From Elusimicrobiota bacterium (GTDB lineage Bacteria > Elusimicrobiota > Elusimicrobia > UBA1565 > UBA9628): a stretch of DNA of 21,244 nt. Below are positions 1 to 8,091 of this stretch, in pieces (positions within the stretch are counted from its first letter, which is position 1; each line of letters opens with the position of its first letter). Location of the stretch: assembly GCA_028869495.1 (NCBI GenBank), contig JAGWRY010000371.1:1-21244 (forward strand), read 5' to 3'. The translations under genes and the position numbers were made by a program. The notes under the pieces were generated by a model. The model searched no databases and had not been told where the DNA came from. It saw only the letters and a list, made by a program, of their open reading frames with translations.

Positions 1-1902
1 CAGGTCGCCCTTCCGTTTCCCATCACGTCCGGCTACGACTCCGCGGGAGCGATCGACAAGAAGGACCAGCTCGTCTACATCTCAAAGTACTACTTCATCC
101 AGAAGTGCATCGACCCTTTCGGGGGTTGCCCCACTCCGCCCTACGGAACCACGGGAAGCGTCTACGAGTTCGATTTCCAGGGCAACTTCCTGCGCACGAT
201 CACTCTCCCCGGCAACTCGGCGGCCAACGGCAGCTGCTGGCAGCCCCAGGTGATGACGGTGGACGGGCAGGGGGACCTCGACGTCGCCGACCCCGACTGC
301 CGCCACCTCCTGCGCTACGGCTCCAACGGCGCCATGCTCAACGACGACGCCATCGGGGGGGACTTCACCCCTTATGCGATCTGGGCGGACTCGCTCGGCA
401 ACGTCTACAGCAACCAGTACATCTGCTCGACGACGGCCTGTCTGCCGGGCCTGTCCAAGTACGCTCCGGACGGGACCGCGCTCGCGCGGACGGTCATAGA
501 TTCGCAGATCAGCTCCTACTGGATGGGCGTCCTCTACGACGGTTGCGCCTGGGACGACCGGATCGTCTACATGGGCTCCAACGGCGCGCCGCCCCTGCGT
601 CGCTACGTGCTCGACAATCCGCCAAACGTCCCCGCGCAGGAGGCCCCCATAGGGCTGACCGTCCAGCACTCCTCGTCGGCCGCCCTCTCCTGGCAGCAAG
701 GCGGCGACCCGGACGGGGACGGCGTGCGCTACACGGCCTATCTGGGCTCCTCGAGCGGCGCCCTGTCGCCAGTCGGGCAGACCGACATGGCGTCCATCCA
801 GAGCCAGACGCTCGACTTCGGCGCGACCTACTTCTGGCAGGTGAGCGCGCAGGACTACTACCTCGGCCTTCCGCTCATGGTCACCTCGGCGCCGGTGGTG
901 AGCTTCAACCTGAGTCTCCTGAACAACCCGCCCGGCGCCTTCGAAACGCTGACCGGCAGCGGGCCCGTCGTGACTCGCTCGACCACGGCGGTCCTCAGCT
1001 GGGGGACCTCGACGGACCCCGACGGCGACGCGGTGACGTACTCGCTGGCGGTAGGGACCGCCCCGGACAGCGCGACCGTCGTTCAGGACTCCTCGGCCAC
1101 GAGCTACGGCTTGGCCTTCCAGTTCGGCACGACCTACTACTGGCAGGTCACCGCGCAGGACGGCCTGGGAGGCGACACGACCACCCAGGTGCAGACGTTC
1201 GTGGCGAGCATCCTGGACACCCCGCCGGGCGTGCCTTCCTTGAATGCTCCGTTCATGAACGCGCCGACGGTCGCGACGATGCGCGGCGGCGTGTCGGTCA
1301 CCTGGGGGAAGGTGACCAACGACCAGGGCGACCCCATCGCCTACACGGCCTATCTCGGCGAGTCCCCGTCGGCCCTGGATGCCGTCGCGACGGTCGCGCA
1401 GTCTTCGGCGACCAGCGGCGTCGGCGCCCTCGCGTCCAGCTCCGTCACGCGGCCCGCGTCGGCCGTTCAGGACCTGGGGGCGTCCGTCTCCCTCAGCTTG
1501 AGCGGCCTCGACTATTACAAGACGTATTACTTCCAGCTCGCGGCGCGCACGCCCTACGGCGACACGACCACGACGCCGCTCCAGAGCTTCACGCTGACGC
1601 CCACCGGGAACTTCCCCAAGGCGTACAACTACCCCAATCCCTTCAGTCCCGACCGGGGTGGCACGAACATCGTCCTCGACGCGCCGCCGTCGGGCTACGC
1701 GGGAGCGAGGCTCACGGTCTACTCCGAGTTCGGGTCCAAGCTCTGCGAGCGCGACCTGGGTCCCGTGCGCCCCGGCGTCAGCCAGTACGCCTTCGACGGG
1801 CACTGCGGCGCGGGAAGTCTGATGAACGGCAGCTACGTCGGCCGGGTCCGCTTCGAGGGCCCGTCCGACTCCGCGACATTCTTCCTCCTGGTGGTGCGCT
1901 GA
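1..1902 (+). CDS. Extracellular fibronectin-III-like protein with YPNPF C-terminal domain (5' partial)
   Basis: The frame is open from base 1 and ends at TGA 1900-1902, giving 633 visible residues; the start and any signal peptide lie left of the window. Visible residues 1-200 contain NHL/beta-propeller-like strands (for example DFQGNFLRTI, DSLGNVYSN, YAPDGTAL). Three fibronectin-III-like modules follow at about 205-308, 308-406 and 406-535, each with an SW or TW strand, a D-x-G-D turn and a Y-Y/F-x-Q-L/V strand. Residues 537-633 form a C-terminal domain with NYPNPFSP at 543-550, resembling FlgD-like or type IX secretion sorting domains. It is probably exported and surface-bound. The stop overlaps the start of the next gene (TGATG), so the two are translationally coupled. 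The precise function is unknown; an adhesion or surface-binding role is inference. Confidence 0.85.
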   Translation, partial: QVALPFPITSGYDSAGAIDKKDQLVYISKYYFIQKCIDPFGGCPTPPYGTTGSVYEFDFQGNFLRTITLPGNSAANGSCWQPQVMTVDGQGDLDVADPDCRHLLRYGSNGAMLNDDAIGGDFTPYAIWADSLGNVYSNQYICSTTACLPGLSKYAPDGTALARTVIDSQISSYWMGVLYDGCAWDDRIVYMGSNGAPPLRRYVLDNPPNVPAQEAPIGLTVQHSSSAALSWQQGGDPDGDGVRYTAYLGSSSGALSPVGQTDMASIQSQTLDFGATYFWQVSAQDYYLGLPLMVTSAPVVSFNLSLLNNPPGAFETLTGSGPVVTRSTTAVLSWGTSTDPDGDAVTYSLAVGTAPDSATVVQDSSATSYGLAFQFGTTYYWQVTAQDGLGGDTTTQVQTFVASILDTPPGVPSLNAPFMNAPTVATMRGGVSVTWGKVTNDQGDPIAYTAYLGESPSALDAVATVAQSSATSGVGALASSSVTRPASAVQDLGASVSLSLSGLDYYKTYYFQLAARTPYGDTTTTPLQSFTLTPTGNFPKAYNYPNPFSPDRGGTNIVLDAPPSGYAGARLTVYSEFGSKLCERDLGPVRPGVSQYAFDGHCGAGSLMNGSYVGRVRFEGPSDSATFFLLVVR

Positions 1903-3764
1903 TGATCGGTTTCTATCTGCTTCGGTTCCTGATGCTCTACGTCGGCGTCCTGCCCCTTTACGCCCAGTCGAACCTGCTCAGCGAGGGCCCCGGCGCCGCC
2001 GCGGCGGCGATGGGACGCACGGCCACGGCTCTCGCGGCCGACCCCACCGCTCTGTACTGGAACCCCGCCGGGCTGACGGACGCGGGCGGCGCCGTCACCG
2101 GCGAGCACATGTTCCTGTTCGACGGCGCGCGCTACGACTTCGCCGGGCTCACCGTGCCCTCGCGGTTCGGGAGCTTCGGGTTCGGCGCGCTCCAGCTCTA
2201 CCGGGGGAACATCGTGGCCCGCAGCGCCGTCGACGATCCGGGCAGCCAGGTCTCGGCCTCGCAGGCCGATTATATGGCGGGCTATGCCAAGGGCTTCGGC
2301 GCGCACTGGTCGGCCGGGAGCACGCTCAACGTTCTCGACTACGACCTCGCCGGCTACCGGGACCGCGGCTTCGGCCTGGACGCGGGGGCGAAATACCAGG
2401 CCGCCGCCGGCGACCTGGGCGTCCTGCGCCGCCCGTACTGGACGGCGGGCGCGACGATCAAGAACCTTCTGGAGCCGTCCCTGCGGCTCGACCGGGTCTC
2501 GGAGAGCTTCCCCCGGGACGTTCGCGCGGCGCTGACCCTGGGCTTCGACGGCTTCTCGCGGCTGTCCACGGCCACCGGCGACATCCACATGGACCGCGCG
2601 ACGATCGGGCTGGGCGTGGAGCGGGTGCTCGGCGCGGGCTCCATGCGCTTCGGCGCGGGGCTCTCGTACACGATCCAGGACATTCTGACCCTCCGTCTCG
2701 GCGTGGACGACGGCTTTGCCGTGGGCGTCGGCTTCAAGACCAGCGACGACCGCTTCTCGGTCGATTACACGCTGGAAGACCGCCCGCTTTCGAAGAACAA
2801 CCGCTTCACGCTGACCTATCGATTCTTGAACCCGCGCCGAGCCGCGCGGCGACCCGCCGCGATGATCGCGGACAACGAGTACGCGCACGCCAAGGCCCGC
2901 GCCGAGGAACTCGGGCGAGAGGATCTCGCCGAGGCCGACGCGGCGCTTCGCGACGGGGATTACGCCAAGGCGGTGTCTCTCTCGCAGCTGGCGGTTCTTC
3001 TCATGCCGGACGACGGGCGGGCGCGCACGCAGGCTCGGCGCGACGCCGAGGCCCAGCGCTTGGCCCAGGTGAAGGCGGATCGGGACAGCCTCAACTCGGC
3101 CGCGAGCAACAGGAACGCGGAAGGGTCGTACTTGGCTTTGACGCGCTTGCTGGCCGAGGGAACGGACGATCGCGGTCGGCTGGCCGCGCAGGCGACCGAG
3201 GTCGCGCGGCACCTGACGCCGGAGCAAGCCGTCGCCGTCTCGACGACGGTCATAGCTGAGGGCGAAGGTCGGGCCGGGGAGGCTATGAGCCGCGGCCTCG
3301 ATGAGCAGGCGATCACCGTCTCCCAGTGGATGGTCGGCGTCGCAGTCAGTTCGACCGCCGTCGTGCAGGCCCGGAGCTTTGAGGTGCTCGTCGCCACCTC
3401 AACGGCGGCTCACCGCAAGACCCTCCAGGCGACCGTCGCGCGCCTGACGGCGTCGCGTTCGACCGGCAGGGCGCTCCTGGCGGCCCTCGCCTTCGCCCGC
3501 GCCTATCCGTCCGACCCGCAGGCGACGGCCGAGGTCTCGGCGCTGCGCCGCGCCTATGAGAGCCGCCCTGAGGCCTCGTTGACCGACCGTCTCTACGTAC
3601 GGCGCCTCTACTACCTGGCCGCGGCGGCGTGGGCTTCGGGCGCGACGAGCGCCGCGAACACCTACCTGGACGAGCTTCGGCGACGGGACGCGGGGGACGA
3701 GGCCGCCGCCGCGCTGACCGACGCGATGGTCCGGGCGGGAGCGATCTACGAGACGTTCTCTTAA
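1902..3764 (+). CDS. PorV/UPF0164-like outer-membrane barrel with helical TPR-like C-terminus
   Basis: 620 aa, starting at ATG 1902, which overlaps the upstream stop. Residues 1-21 are a signal peptide ending LPLYA before QSNLL. Residues 22 to about 310 follow the PorV/UPF0164 pattern: an early SEGPGAAAAAMGRTATALA segment, ALYWNPAGL near residues 50-58, then alternating amphipathic strands closing with FTLTYRF. About 315-620 is a charged, alanine-rich helical region that looks like TPR or coiled helices. PorV-type barrels act in type IX secretion as outer-membrane shuttles that accept proteins with C-terminal sorting domains. The neighbour just upstream carries such a domain, so a carrier-cargo pair is a reasonable inference. 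It ends 14 bases before the pilin gene and probably shares its transcript. A general FadL-like porin role cannot be excluded. Confidence 0.75.
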   Translation: MIGFYLLRFLMLYVGVLPLYAQSNLLSEGPGAAAAAMGRTATALAADPTALYWNPAGLTDAGGAVTGEHMFLFDGARYDFAGLTVPSRFGSFGFGALQLYRGNIVARSAVDDPGSQVSASQADYMAGYAKGFGAHWSAGSTLNVLDYDLAGYRDRGFGLDAGAKYQAAAGDLGVLRRPYWTAGATIKNLLEPSLRLDRVSESFPRDVRAALTLGFDGFSRLSTATGDIHMDRATIGLGVERVLGAGSMRFGAGLSYTIQDILTLRLGVDDGFAVGVGFKTSDDRFSVDYTLEDRPLSKNNRFTLTYRFLNPRRAARRPAAMIADNEYAHAKARAEELGREDLAEADAALRDGDYAKAVSLSQLAVLLMPDDGRARTQARRDAEAQRLAQVKADRDSLNSAASNRNAEGSYLALTRLLAEGTDDRGRLAAQATEVARHLTPEQAVAVSTTVIAEGEGRAGEAMSRGLDEQAITVSQWMVGVAVSSTAVVQARSFEVLVATSTAAHRKTLQATVARLTASRSTGRALLAALAFARAYPSDPQATAEVSALRRAYESRPEASLTDRLYVRRLYYLAAAAWASGATSAANTYLDELRRRDAGDEAAAALTDAMVRAGAIYETFS

Positions 3765-3767
3765 ATC

Positions 3768-3775
3768 GGAGGTGG
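3768..3775 (+). promoter_or_regulatory. Ribosome binding site fixing the GTG start of the pilin gene
   Basis: GGAGG at 3768-3772 lies six bases before GTG 3779. This favours GTG over the in-frame ATG at 3791, which has no comparable site. Confidence 0.6.
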
Positions 3776-3778
3776 ACA

Positions 3779-4087
3779 GTGAGCAAGAAGATGGCGGGAC
3801 GGACGCTGGCCGCGGCGGGGCTCGTGCTGACGGCGGCGCAGGCGTTCGCGCAGTACGGCGGCAACGAGGGGCAGCTGAGCAACTTCCTCAACGGCTCGGC
3901 GAACTGGCTGATCACGATCCTGGGCCCGGGGGTGTTCCTGCTGGGCGTGATCTGGGTGGGCGTGAGCCTGGCCGCCGGCGACCAGGACGCCCTGCGCAAG
4001 GGGGGGTACGTCGTGGGAGGGGGTGCCTTGATCTTCCTGGCGCCCGCGCTGCTGGCGCTCGTCAAGCGCCTGGCGGGGGGCTTCTGA
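3779..4087 (+). CDS. VirB2/TrbC-type T4SS pilin
   Basis: 102 aa from GTG 3779, with a strong ribosome binding site just upstream. An N-terminal signal peptide runs to about residue 24 (ends AQAFA before QYGG). Two hydrophobic segments follow, WLITILGPGVFLLGVIWVGV and a C-terminal one starting GGYVVGGGALIFL, separated by a short loop with charged residues (AAGDQDALRKG). Size, signal peptide and two-helix hairpin match the TrbC/VirB2 major pilin family, whose processed subunits form the T4SS pilus from the inner membrane. It is the first recognisable T4SS gene of the operon, 14 bases after the PorV-like gene. Sequence in this family is poorly conserved, so the call rests on architecture and context. 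Confidence 0.82.
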   Translation: MSKKMAGRTLAAAGLVLTAAQAFAQYGGNEGQLSNFLNGSANWLITILGPGVFLLGVIWVGVSLAAGDQDALRKGGYVVGGGALIFLAPALLALVKRLAGGF

Positions 4088-4164
4088 GGTCGGGCGCGCC
4101 GTACCAGAGCGCGGGGGAGATCCTCGCGCCCTGGCTGTCGCAGATGAGACGCAAGGAGGTGGAG

Positions 4165-4593
4165 ATGACGACGACGGACACGCAGGGCGCGACCCTGCCG
4201 AAGATGGAGGGGGGCGACGCTCCGCTCCCGCTGGTCAACGACGTGCGGCTCGTGGGCAGCCTCATCAAGCAGCCGTTCATGAAGGACACCCGCGGCGGCG
4301 AGAAGATGGCGTCCTTCATGCTGAAGGTGACGCGGGTCTACTACAAGGCCAACGAGCGCCGCGAGGACCGCGCCTACGTGCCGGTGGTGGCGTTCCGCGC
4401 GCTGGCGGCGCAGGTCGAGCCGCTGGGCAAGGACTCGGTGGTCTCCGTGTCGGGCTACCTGCGCACCTGGTCCCAGGACGACGGCAAGTCGTACCGCTGG
4501 CAGGTGCAGTCCGACTCCCTGGAGGTGCTGGAGCGCCGCGAGCCCGCGCGCGACGCGGGGCGGGTTCCGTCGTCTGAGGAGGCGGCCGTCTGA
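4165..4593 (+). CDS. ssb: Single-stranded DNA-binding protein (SSB-like OB fold)
   Basis: 142 aa from ATG 4165, preceded by AAGGAGGT at 4153-4160. An upstream in-frame ATG (4144) lacks such a site. The sequence follows the SSB OB-fold order: NDVRLVGSLIKQP, then GEKMASFMLKVTRV, YVPVVAFRALAAQVEPLGK and VVSVSGYLRTWSQDDGKSYRW. SSB coats single-stranded DNA during replication, repair or plasmid/ICE transfer. The C-terminus ends SSEEAAV and lacks the acidic, phenylalanine-ending tip through which cellular SSBs recruit partners, so this is likely an element-specific version and not the housekeeping copy. It sits between the pilin and VirB3 genes, an unusual place, and is followed at once by a strong hairpin. 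Confidence 0.85.
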   Translation: MTTTDTQGATLPKMEGGDAPLPLVNDVRLVGSLIKQPFMKDTRGGEKMASFMLKVTRVYYKANERREDRAYVPVVAFRALAAQVEPLGKDSVVSVSGYLRTWSQDDGKSYRWQVQSDSLEVLERREPARDAGRVPSSEEAAV

Positions 4594-4597
4594 AGGC

Positions 4598-4634
4598 GCC
4601 CGGGCCGGCCCGCGCGAAGTGGGCCGGCCCGGGC
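4598..4634 (+). other. 14-bp all-G/C perfect hairpin between ssb and virB3-like gene
   Basis: Arms 4598-4611 and 4621-4634 are perfect reverse complements made only of G and C, with a 9-base loop. The right arm ends 12 bases before ATG 4647 and there is no T-run. It could act as an mRNA processing or stability element, an attenuator, or a structure limiting translation of the following gene. Which of these applies cannot be told from sequence. Confidence 0.7.
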
Positions 4635-4646
4635 CACGGCCTCGCC

Positions 4647-4940
4647 ATGGAAAACGTGAAAGTCTACCGGAGCATCAACGCGGCGGACCGCCTGTTCGGC
4701 CTGGAGCTGGCCGACGGGGCGGTTCTGCTCCTCGTTTTCTTCCTCGCCTTCACCTTCAATCGGACGGGACTTTTCGCCAACGTCCTCGCGCTGGTCATAG
4801 CCTTCGTGGGGTTGCGCCTCCTCAAGCGCGGCAAGCCGGAGGGCTACGTCCGCGACCTGACGCGTCACGTGCTGGCGAGCCGGTTCAAGGCGCTCTCCGC
4901 CTTCGATGACGGCGAGGCGGTTGCAAAGGGGGACGCTTGA
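4647..4940 (+). CDS. VirB3/TraL-like T4SS inner-membrane protein
   Basis: 97 aa. A polar N-terminus (MENVKVYRSINAADRLFGLE) is followed by two hydrophobic stretches at about residues 22-37 and 42-57, then a basic tail (LLKRGKPEGYVRDLTRH). Length, paired helices near the N-terminus and position directly before the VirB4 gene match VirB3/TrbD/TraL, the small inner-membrane partner that docks VirB4. No clear ribosome binding site is seen; the G/C hairpin ends just upstream of the ATG. Its TGA overlaps the TTG start of the next gene, so translation is coupled to the ATPase. The subfamily assignment is by architecture and context. Confidence 0.78.
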   Translation: MENVKVYRSINAADRLFGLELADGAVLLLVFFLAFTFNRTGLFANVLALVIAFVGLRLLKRGKPEGYVRDLTRHVLASRFKALSAFDDGEAVAKGDA

Positions 4941-7393
4941 ACCGGATTGAACTGACCCTCACGAAGGCGCGCCGAACCATCCACGCGCCCAAGACCGCCA
5001 AGGTTGCTGAGTTCCTGAACCTCTGGAGCCTGCGGGACGGCGTCGTGCTCGGCGTCGACCTCTCCCTCTCGTCGGCGTACGAGCTGGAGATCGAGGACCT
5101 GCGCTTGGCGGACCCCGCGCGCGCAGACCTCTTCGAGGCGCAGGCGCGCAGCTTCCTCAACGCCCTGCCGGCCGAGACGACGGTCCAGTTCATCGTCCAG
5201 GTTCGAAGGGGGGATACCGAAACGATTCGCGAGTTCCGGGAAGCGAACACCTACGAGGGACAGGACGATCTCTCGCGTCTTCTCATCGAGAGGAAGTGCG
5301 CCGAGTTCGAGGGCAAGTTCCTCCAGCGCCGCAGGTACTTCCTGTATGTCACGAGCCGTCCGAAGGGCGGCGCCGTGCCGGTCTCTCCGCTAATCCCGCG
5401 GTTCAAGCCTGTCGTCGAGACCGCGGCGCGCGGCTTCGACGCGCAGAGGCGGCGCGAGCACGAGGCGCTGGATCGCGTCGTGGCGGAGCGCCTGCACAGC
5501 ATGGGCCTGCGGTTTCGGCGACTGGAGTCCCAGGAGCTGCTCGACCTCGTCTACCGCCACCTGAACCCCGCCAAGCCGGGTCTTCCCATGTCGCGGCTGT
5601 CGCCGCTTCGCACCCTGCGCGAGCAGGTCGCAACGACGCCGGTTGAAGAGGAGTTCGACCACGTCCGCGTCGGGGACGCGTACTTCCGGGGGGTGAGCCT
5701 CCTGCGCCTGCCCGAGACCGCGCATCCGGGCTATATGTGGCGGCTGCTGGATTGCCTCTGGCCGGACTGCGACCTAGTCCTCAACGTCCACGCGCTCGAC
5801 ACCGAGGCCGCGGTCTCGCGCTTGAAGCTCAAGAACAACGTGACGCGCACGCTCGCTTTCTCGGCCTGGACCAAGAACTACGAGGCGGAGCGCAAGCACT
5901 TGGAGCTCGACGAGCTTCTGACCGAGATTCGCGCGACCGCCCAGCGGTTGTTCCGCTTCTCGCTGTCCGTGATCGTGCGCGCGCCGAGCCTGGACGGACT
6001 GCGCGACAAGACCTCGGCGGTCCTGGGAGCCTTCCACGACTTCGCCTCGGCCGAGGGGCTTTGCGACGACATGAACCACGGCCGGCTGTTCCTGGGGGCG
6101 ATCCCGGGCCATGCCCGCCTCAACGACCGTCAGTTCTACATGCAGACGAACTCGCTGTCGGGCTTCCTGCCGCTGTCCGGCGCCTGGAAGGGGAGCCGCC
6201 GCAAGACGATGCTTGTCGAGACGCCCCTGGGCGAGTTGGTGGCCCTCGACCCCTTTGACCCCGAGCTTCCGGCCAAGCACGGCCTGGTCATCGGGACCAC
6301 GGGTTCGGGCAAGAGCTTCGCCACGAATTTTATCTTAAGCGCCTTCCTGGCCTCCTCGAAGGACACGCATGTCGTGACCATCGACGTGGGCGGCTCGTAT
6401 CGCAAGCTCTGCCGAGCCTACGGAGGCGAATACCTGGAGGTGGAGCTCTCGGAGCGCTTCGGCTTCAATCCCTTCCCGCCGAAGTCCGAGATCGCCCCGG
6501 GCGGCGAGTTCGACGGGGACGCGATCGCCTACCTCTCGCTTCTGATCTCGCGTATGTGCCTCAAGCCGGGAGAGGTGGTGGGCACGGTCGAGAAGGCCTT
6601 CCTCGAGAGCGCCATCAAAGCGGCCTACAAGGACCGGGAGGAGGCGACACTCTCGGACGTGCGCCGGGAGCTGGCGCGTCTGTCCGCCGCGCGGCCGCGG
6701 GCCAAGCACTTCGCGGATGCCCTGGAACTGTGGACCTCCGGCATGTACGGCAAGCTCTTCGACCGCAAGGGGCGGCTCAACGTGGACAATCGCCTCGTCG
6801 TCTTCGACCTCCAGAACCTCGAAAACCACTCCGACCTGCAGGCCGTCTACTTCTTCGTGATCCGCTCGGTCATCTGGGGAAAACTCCGGAACTTGAGCCT
6901 GCGCAAGATCGTGGCCGTCGACGAGGGCTGGAAGTTCTTCGACGACCAGGTAGGCTCCGACCTGATCCAGGGGCTCTACCGCACCGCGCGCAAGTTCAAC
7001 GGGGCCGTCTTCTCGGTCTCGCAGTCCCCGCAGGACTTCTTGGGCACCAAGGCGGCCGGCGCGATCGTGGCCAACTCCTACGTGAAATTCGTCCTGAAGC
7101 TCTCGAAGGGGCACGAACTCCTCTCTCAGTTCGACCTAAACCCCGCCGAGATCGAATCGGTCCGGCTTCTCCAGTCGAAGCCGAAAGTCTTCTCCGACAT
7201 CCTGCTCAAGTTCGGCGCGCGCAGCGTCGTGATCCGAATCGAGCCCGGGTCGCTGGATTATTGGCTCTGCACGACCGACGCCGAGGACCGCCTGGCCGAG
7301 GAAAAGGTCCGCGCGGCCAATCCCGGGCTGTCGGAAACCAAAATCCTGCTCAAGCTCGCCCAAGGTCGCCCGGCGGGCGCGGAGGCCTCGTGA
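4937..7393 (+). CDS. virB4: VirB4/TraC-family T4SS ATPase
   Basis: 818 aa from TTG 4937, overlapping the preceding stop (TTGA). The N-terminal part (about 1-420) matches the divergent TraC/VirB4 N-domain. The ATPase part shows Walker A GTTGSGKS at 453-460, Walker B with D662-E663 in VAVDEGWKFF, and a SQSPQDF segment around Q696, as in VirB4 motor domains. It would hydrolyse ATP at the inner-membrane base of the T4SS to drive pilus assembly and substrate transfer. It is the best-conserved and most certain gene of the cluster. Its length is typical of the family and both nucleotide motifs are intact, so it appears functional. The stop overlaps the GTG of the next gene. Confidence 0.95.
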   Translation: MNRIELTLTKARRTIHAPKTAKVAEFLNLWSLRDGVVLGVDLSLSSAYELEIEDLRLADPARADLFEAQARSFLNALPAETTVQFIVQVRRGDTETIREFREANTYEGQDDLSRLLIERKCAEFEGKFLQRRRYFLYVTSRPKGGAVPVSPLIPRFKPVVETAARGFDAQRRREHEALDRVVAERLHSMGLRFRRLESQELLDLVYRHLNPAKPGLPMSRLSPLRTLREQVATTPVEEEFDHVRVGDAYFRGVSLLRLPETAHPGYMWRLLDCLWPDCDLVLNVHALDTEAAVSRLKLKNNVTRTLAFSAWTKNYEAERKHLELDELLTEIRATAQRLFRFSLSVIVRAPSLDGLRDKTSAVLGAFHDFASAEGLCDDMNHGRLFLGAIPGHARLNDRQFYMQTNSLSGFLPLSGAWKGSRRKTMLVETPLGELVALDPFDPELPAKHGLVIGTTGSGKSFATNFILSAFLASSKDTHVVTIDVGGSYRKLCRAYGGEYLEVELSERFGFNPFPPKSEIAPGGEFDGDAIAYLSLLISRMCLKPGEVVGTVEKAFLESAIKAAYKDREEATLSDVRRELARLSAARPRAKHFADALELWTSGMYGKLFDRKGRLNVDNRLVVFDLQNLENHSDLQAVYFFVIRSVIWGKLRNLSLRKIVAVDEGWKFFDDQVGSDLIQGLYRTARKFNGAVFSVSQSPQDFLGTKAAGAIVANSYVKFVLKLSKGHELLSQFDLNPAEIESVRLLQSKPKVFSDILLKFGARSVVIRIEPGSLDYWLCTTDAEDRLAEEKVRAANPGLSETKILLKLAQGRPAGAEAS

Positions 7394-8091
7394 GAAAGAA
7401 GCTCTTCTTGGCGGCGGCATTGCTTGTCCTGTGGCAGGCGCCCGCGAACGCCCTCATCTTCGACACCGCGGTCAACGGTCTCCAGTACGCCGAGGAGAAG
7501 GCCTACCACGCCTTCATGCGTCTGAAGGTCGTCGAAGAGGTCCAGATCCTCAAGCAGAACTACGACGCCTCGGTGCGCTACTACCAGGAGTTCCAGCGCC
7601 TCAACAGCGGCAAGGGCTTCTTCCACAACATCGGGGACATGCTCCAGACCGCCGGCGACCAGATGGCCAGCGACCTCGAGGGCAACATCGACCGCGACTT
7701 CATCCACACCTACAACACGGACACCTCCGTGGACCGCTTCTTCAACAGCATCGACCGCGGCATCGCCAGCAACATGAAGTACGCGGGAGACGAGCTGGCC
7801 AACGCCATCAAGGACCGCGATGAGGGCGTGAAGATCGCCCAACAGGCCAACGGCCTGTCGCCCAAGGACGCGGCGAACCTGTCCGCCAAGGCCGCGGGAC
7901 TACAACTCCAGATGGAGGCCCAGCTTCACCAGGACAACCTGCGCCTGATCGAGCTCGCCTCCATGCGCCTGGCGGCGGAGACGCGGCGCGAGCAGGCCGA
8001 GAAGGGCCTGATCCAGAGCCTGCGCGACAGCGTCCAGAAGCGCGCGCCGGGCGCGGTTCTGCCTGCGGCAACACCGGAGGTGAGCCAGTGA
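7390..8091 (+). CDS. VirB5/TrbJ-like periplasmic T4SS protein
   Basis: 233 aa from GTG 7390, overlapping the VirB4 stop (GTGA). A signal peptide covers residues 1 to about 21 (MRKKLFLAAALLVLWQAPANA). The mature protein is mostly helical, with a VVEEVQILKQNYDASVRYYQEF segment (split here at helices) and a later glutamine/leucine-rich coiled region ending ETRREQAEKGLIQSLRD. TrbJ/VirB5 proteins are exported helical proteins that sit at the pilus tip or help nucleate the pilus. The position between VirB4 and VirB6 is the usual one. Sequence conservation in this family is low, so the identification combines signal peptide, helical pattern and gene order. Confidence 0.75.
   Translation: MRKKLFLAAALLVLWQAPANALIFDTAVNGLQYAEEKAYHAFMRLKVVEEVQILKQNYDASVRYYQEFQRLNSGKGFFHNIGDMLQTAGDQMASDLEGNIDRDFIHTYNTDTSVDRFFNSIDRGIASNMKYAGDELANAIKDRDEGVKIAQQANGLSPKDAANLSAKAAGLQLQMEAQLHQDNLRLIELASMRLAAETRREQAEKGLIQSLRDSVQKRAPGAVLPAATPEVSQ

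Noticed and set aside
82..1803. Long open frame on the minus strand across the first gene (573 codons)
   Set aside because: It is an arginine/glycine-rich antisense shadow produced by high GC at third positions; the plus-strand frame gives sensible fibronectin-type repeats.
105..1901. Plus-strand open frame leading into the PorV-like gene
   Set aside because: The protein before residue M at 1902 is R/G/P-rich nonsense; a signal peptide begins exactly at ATG 1902.
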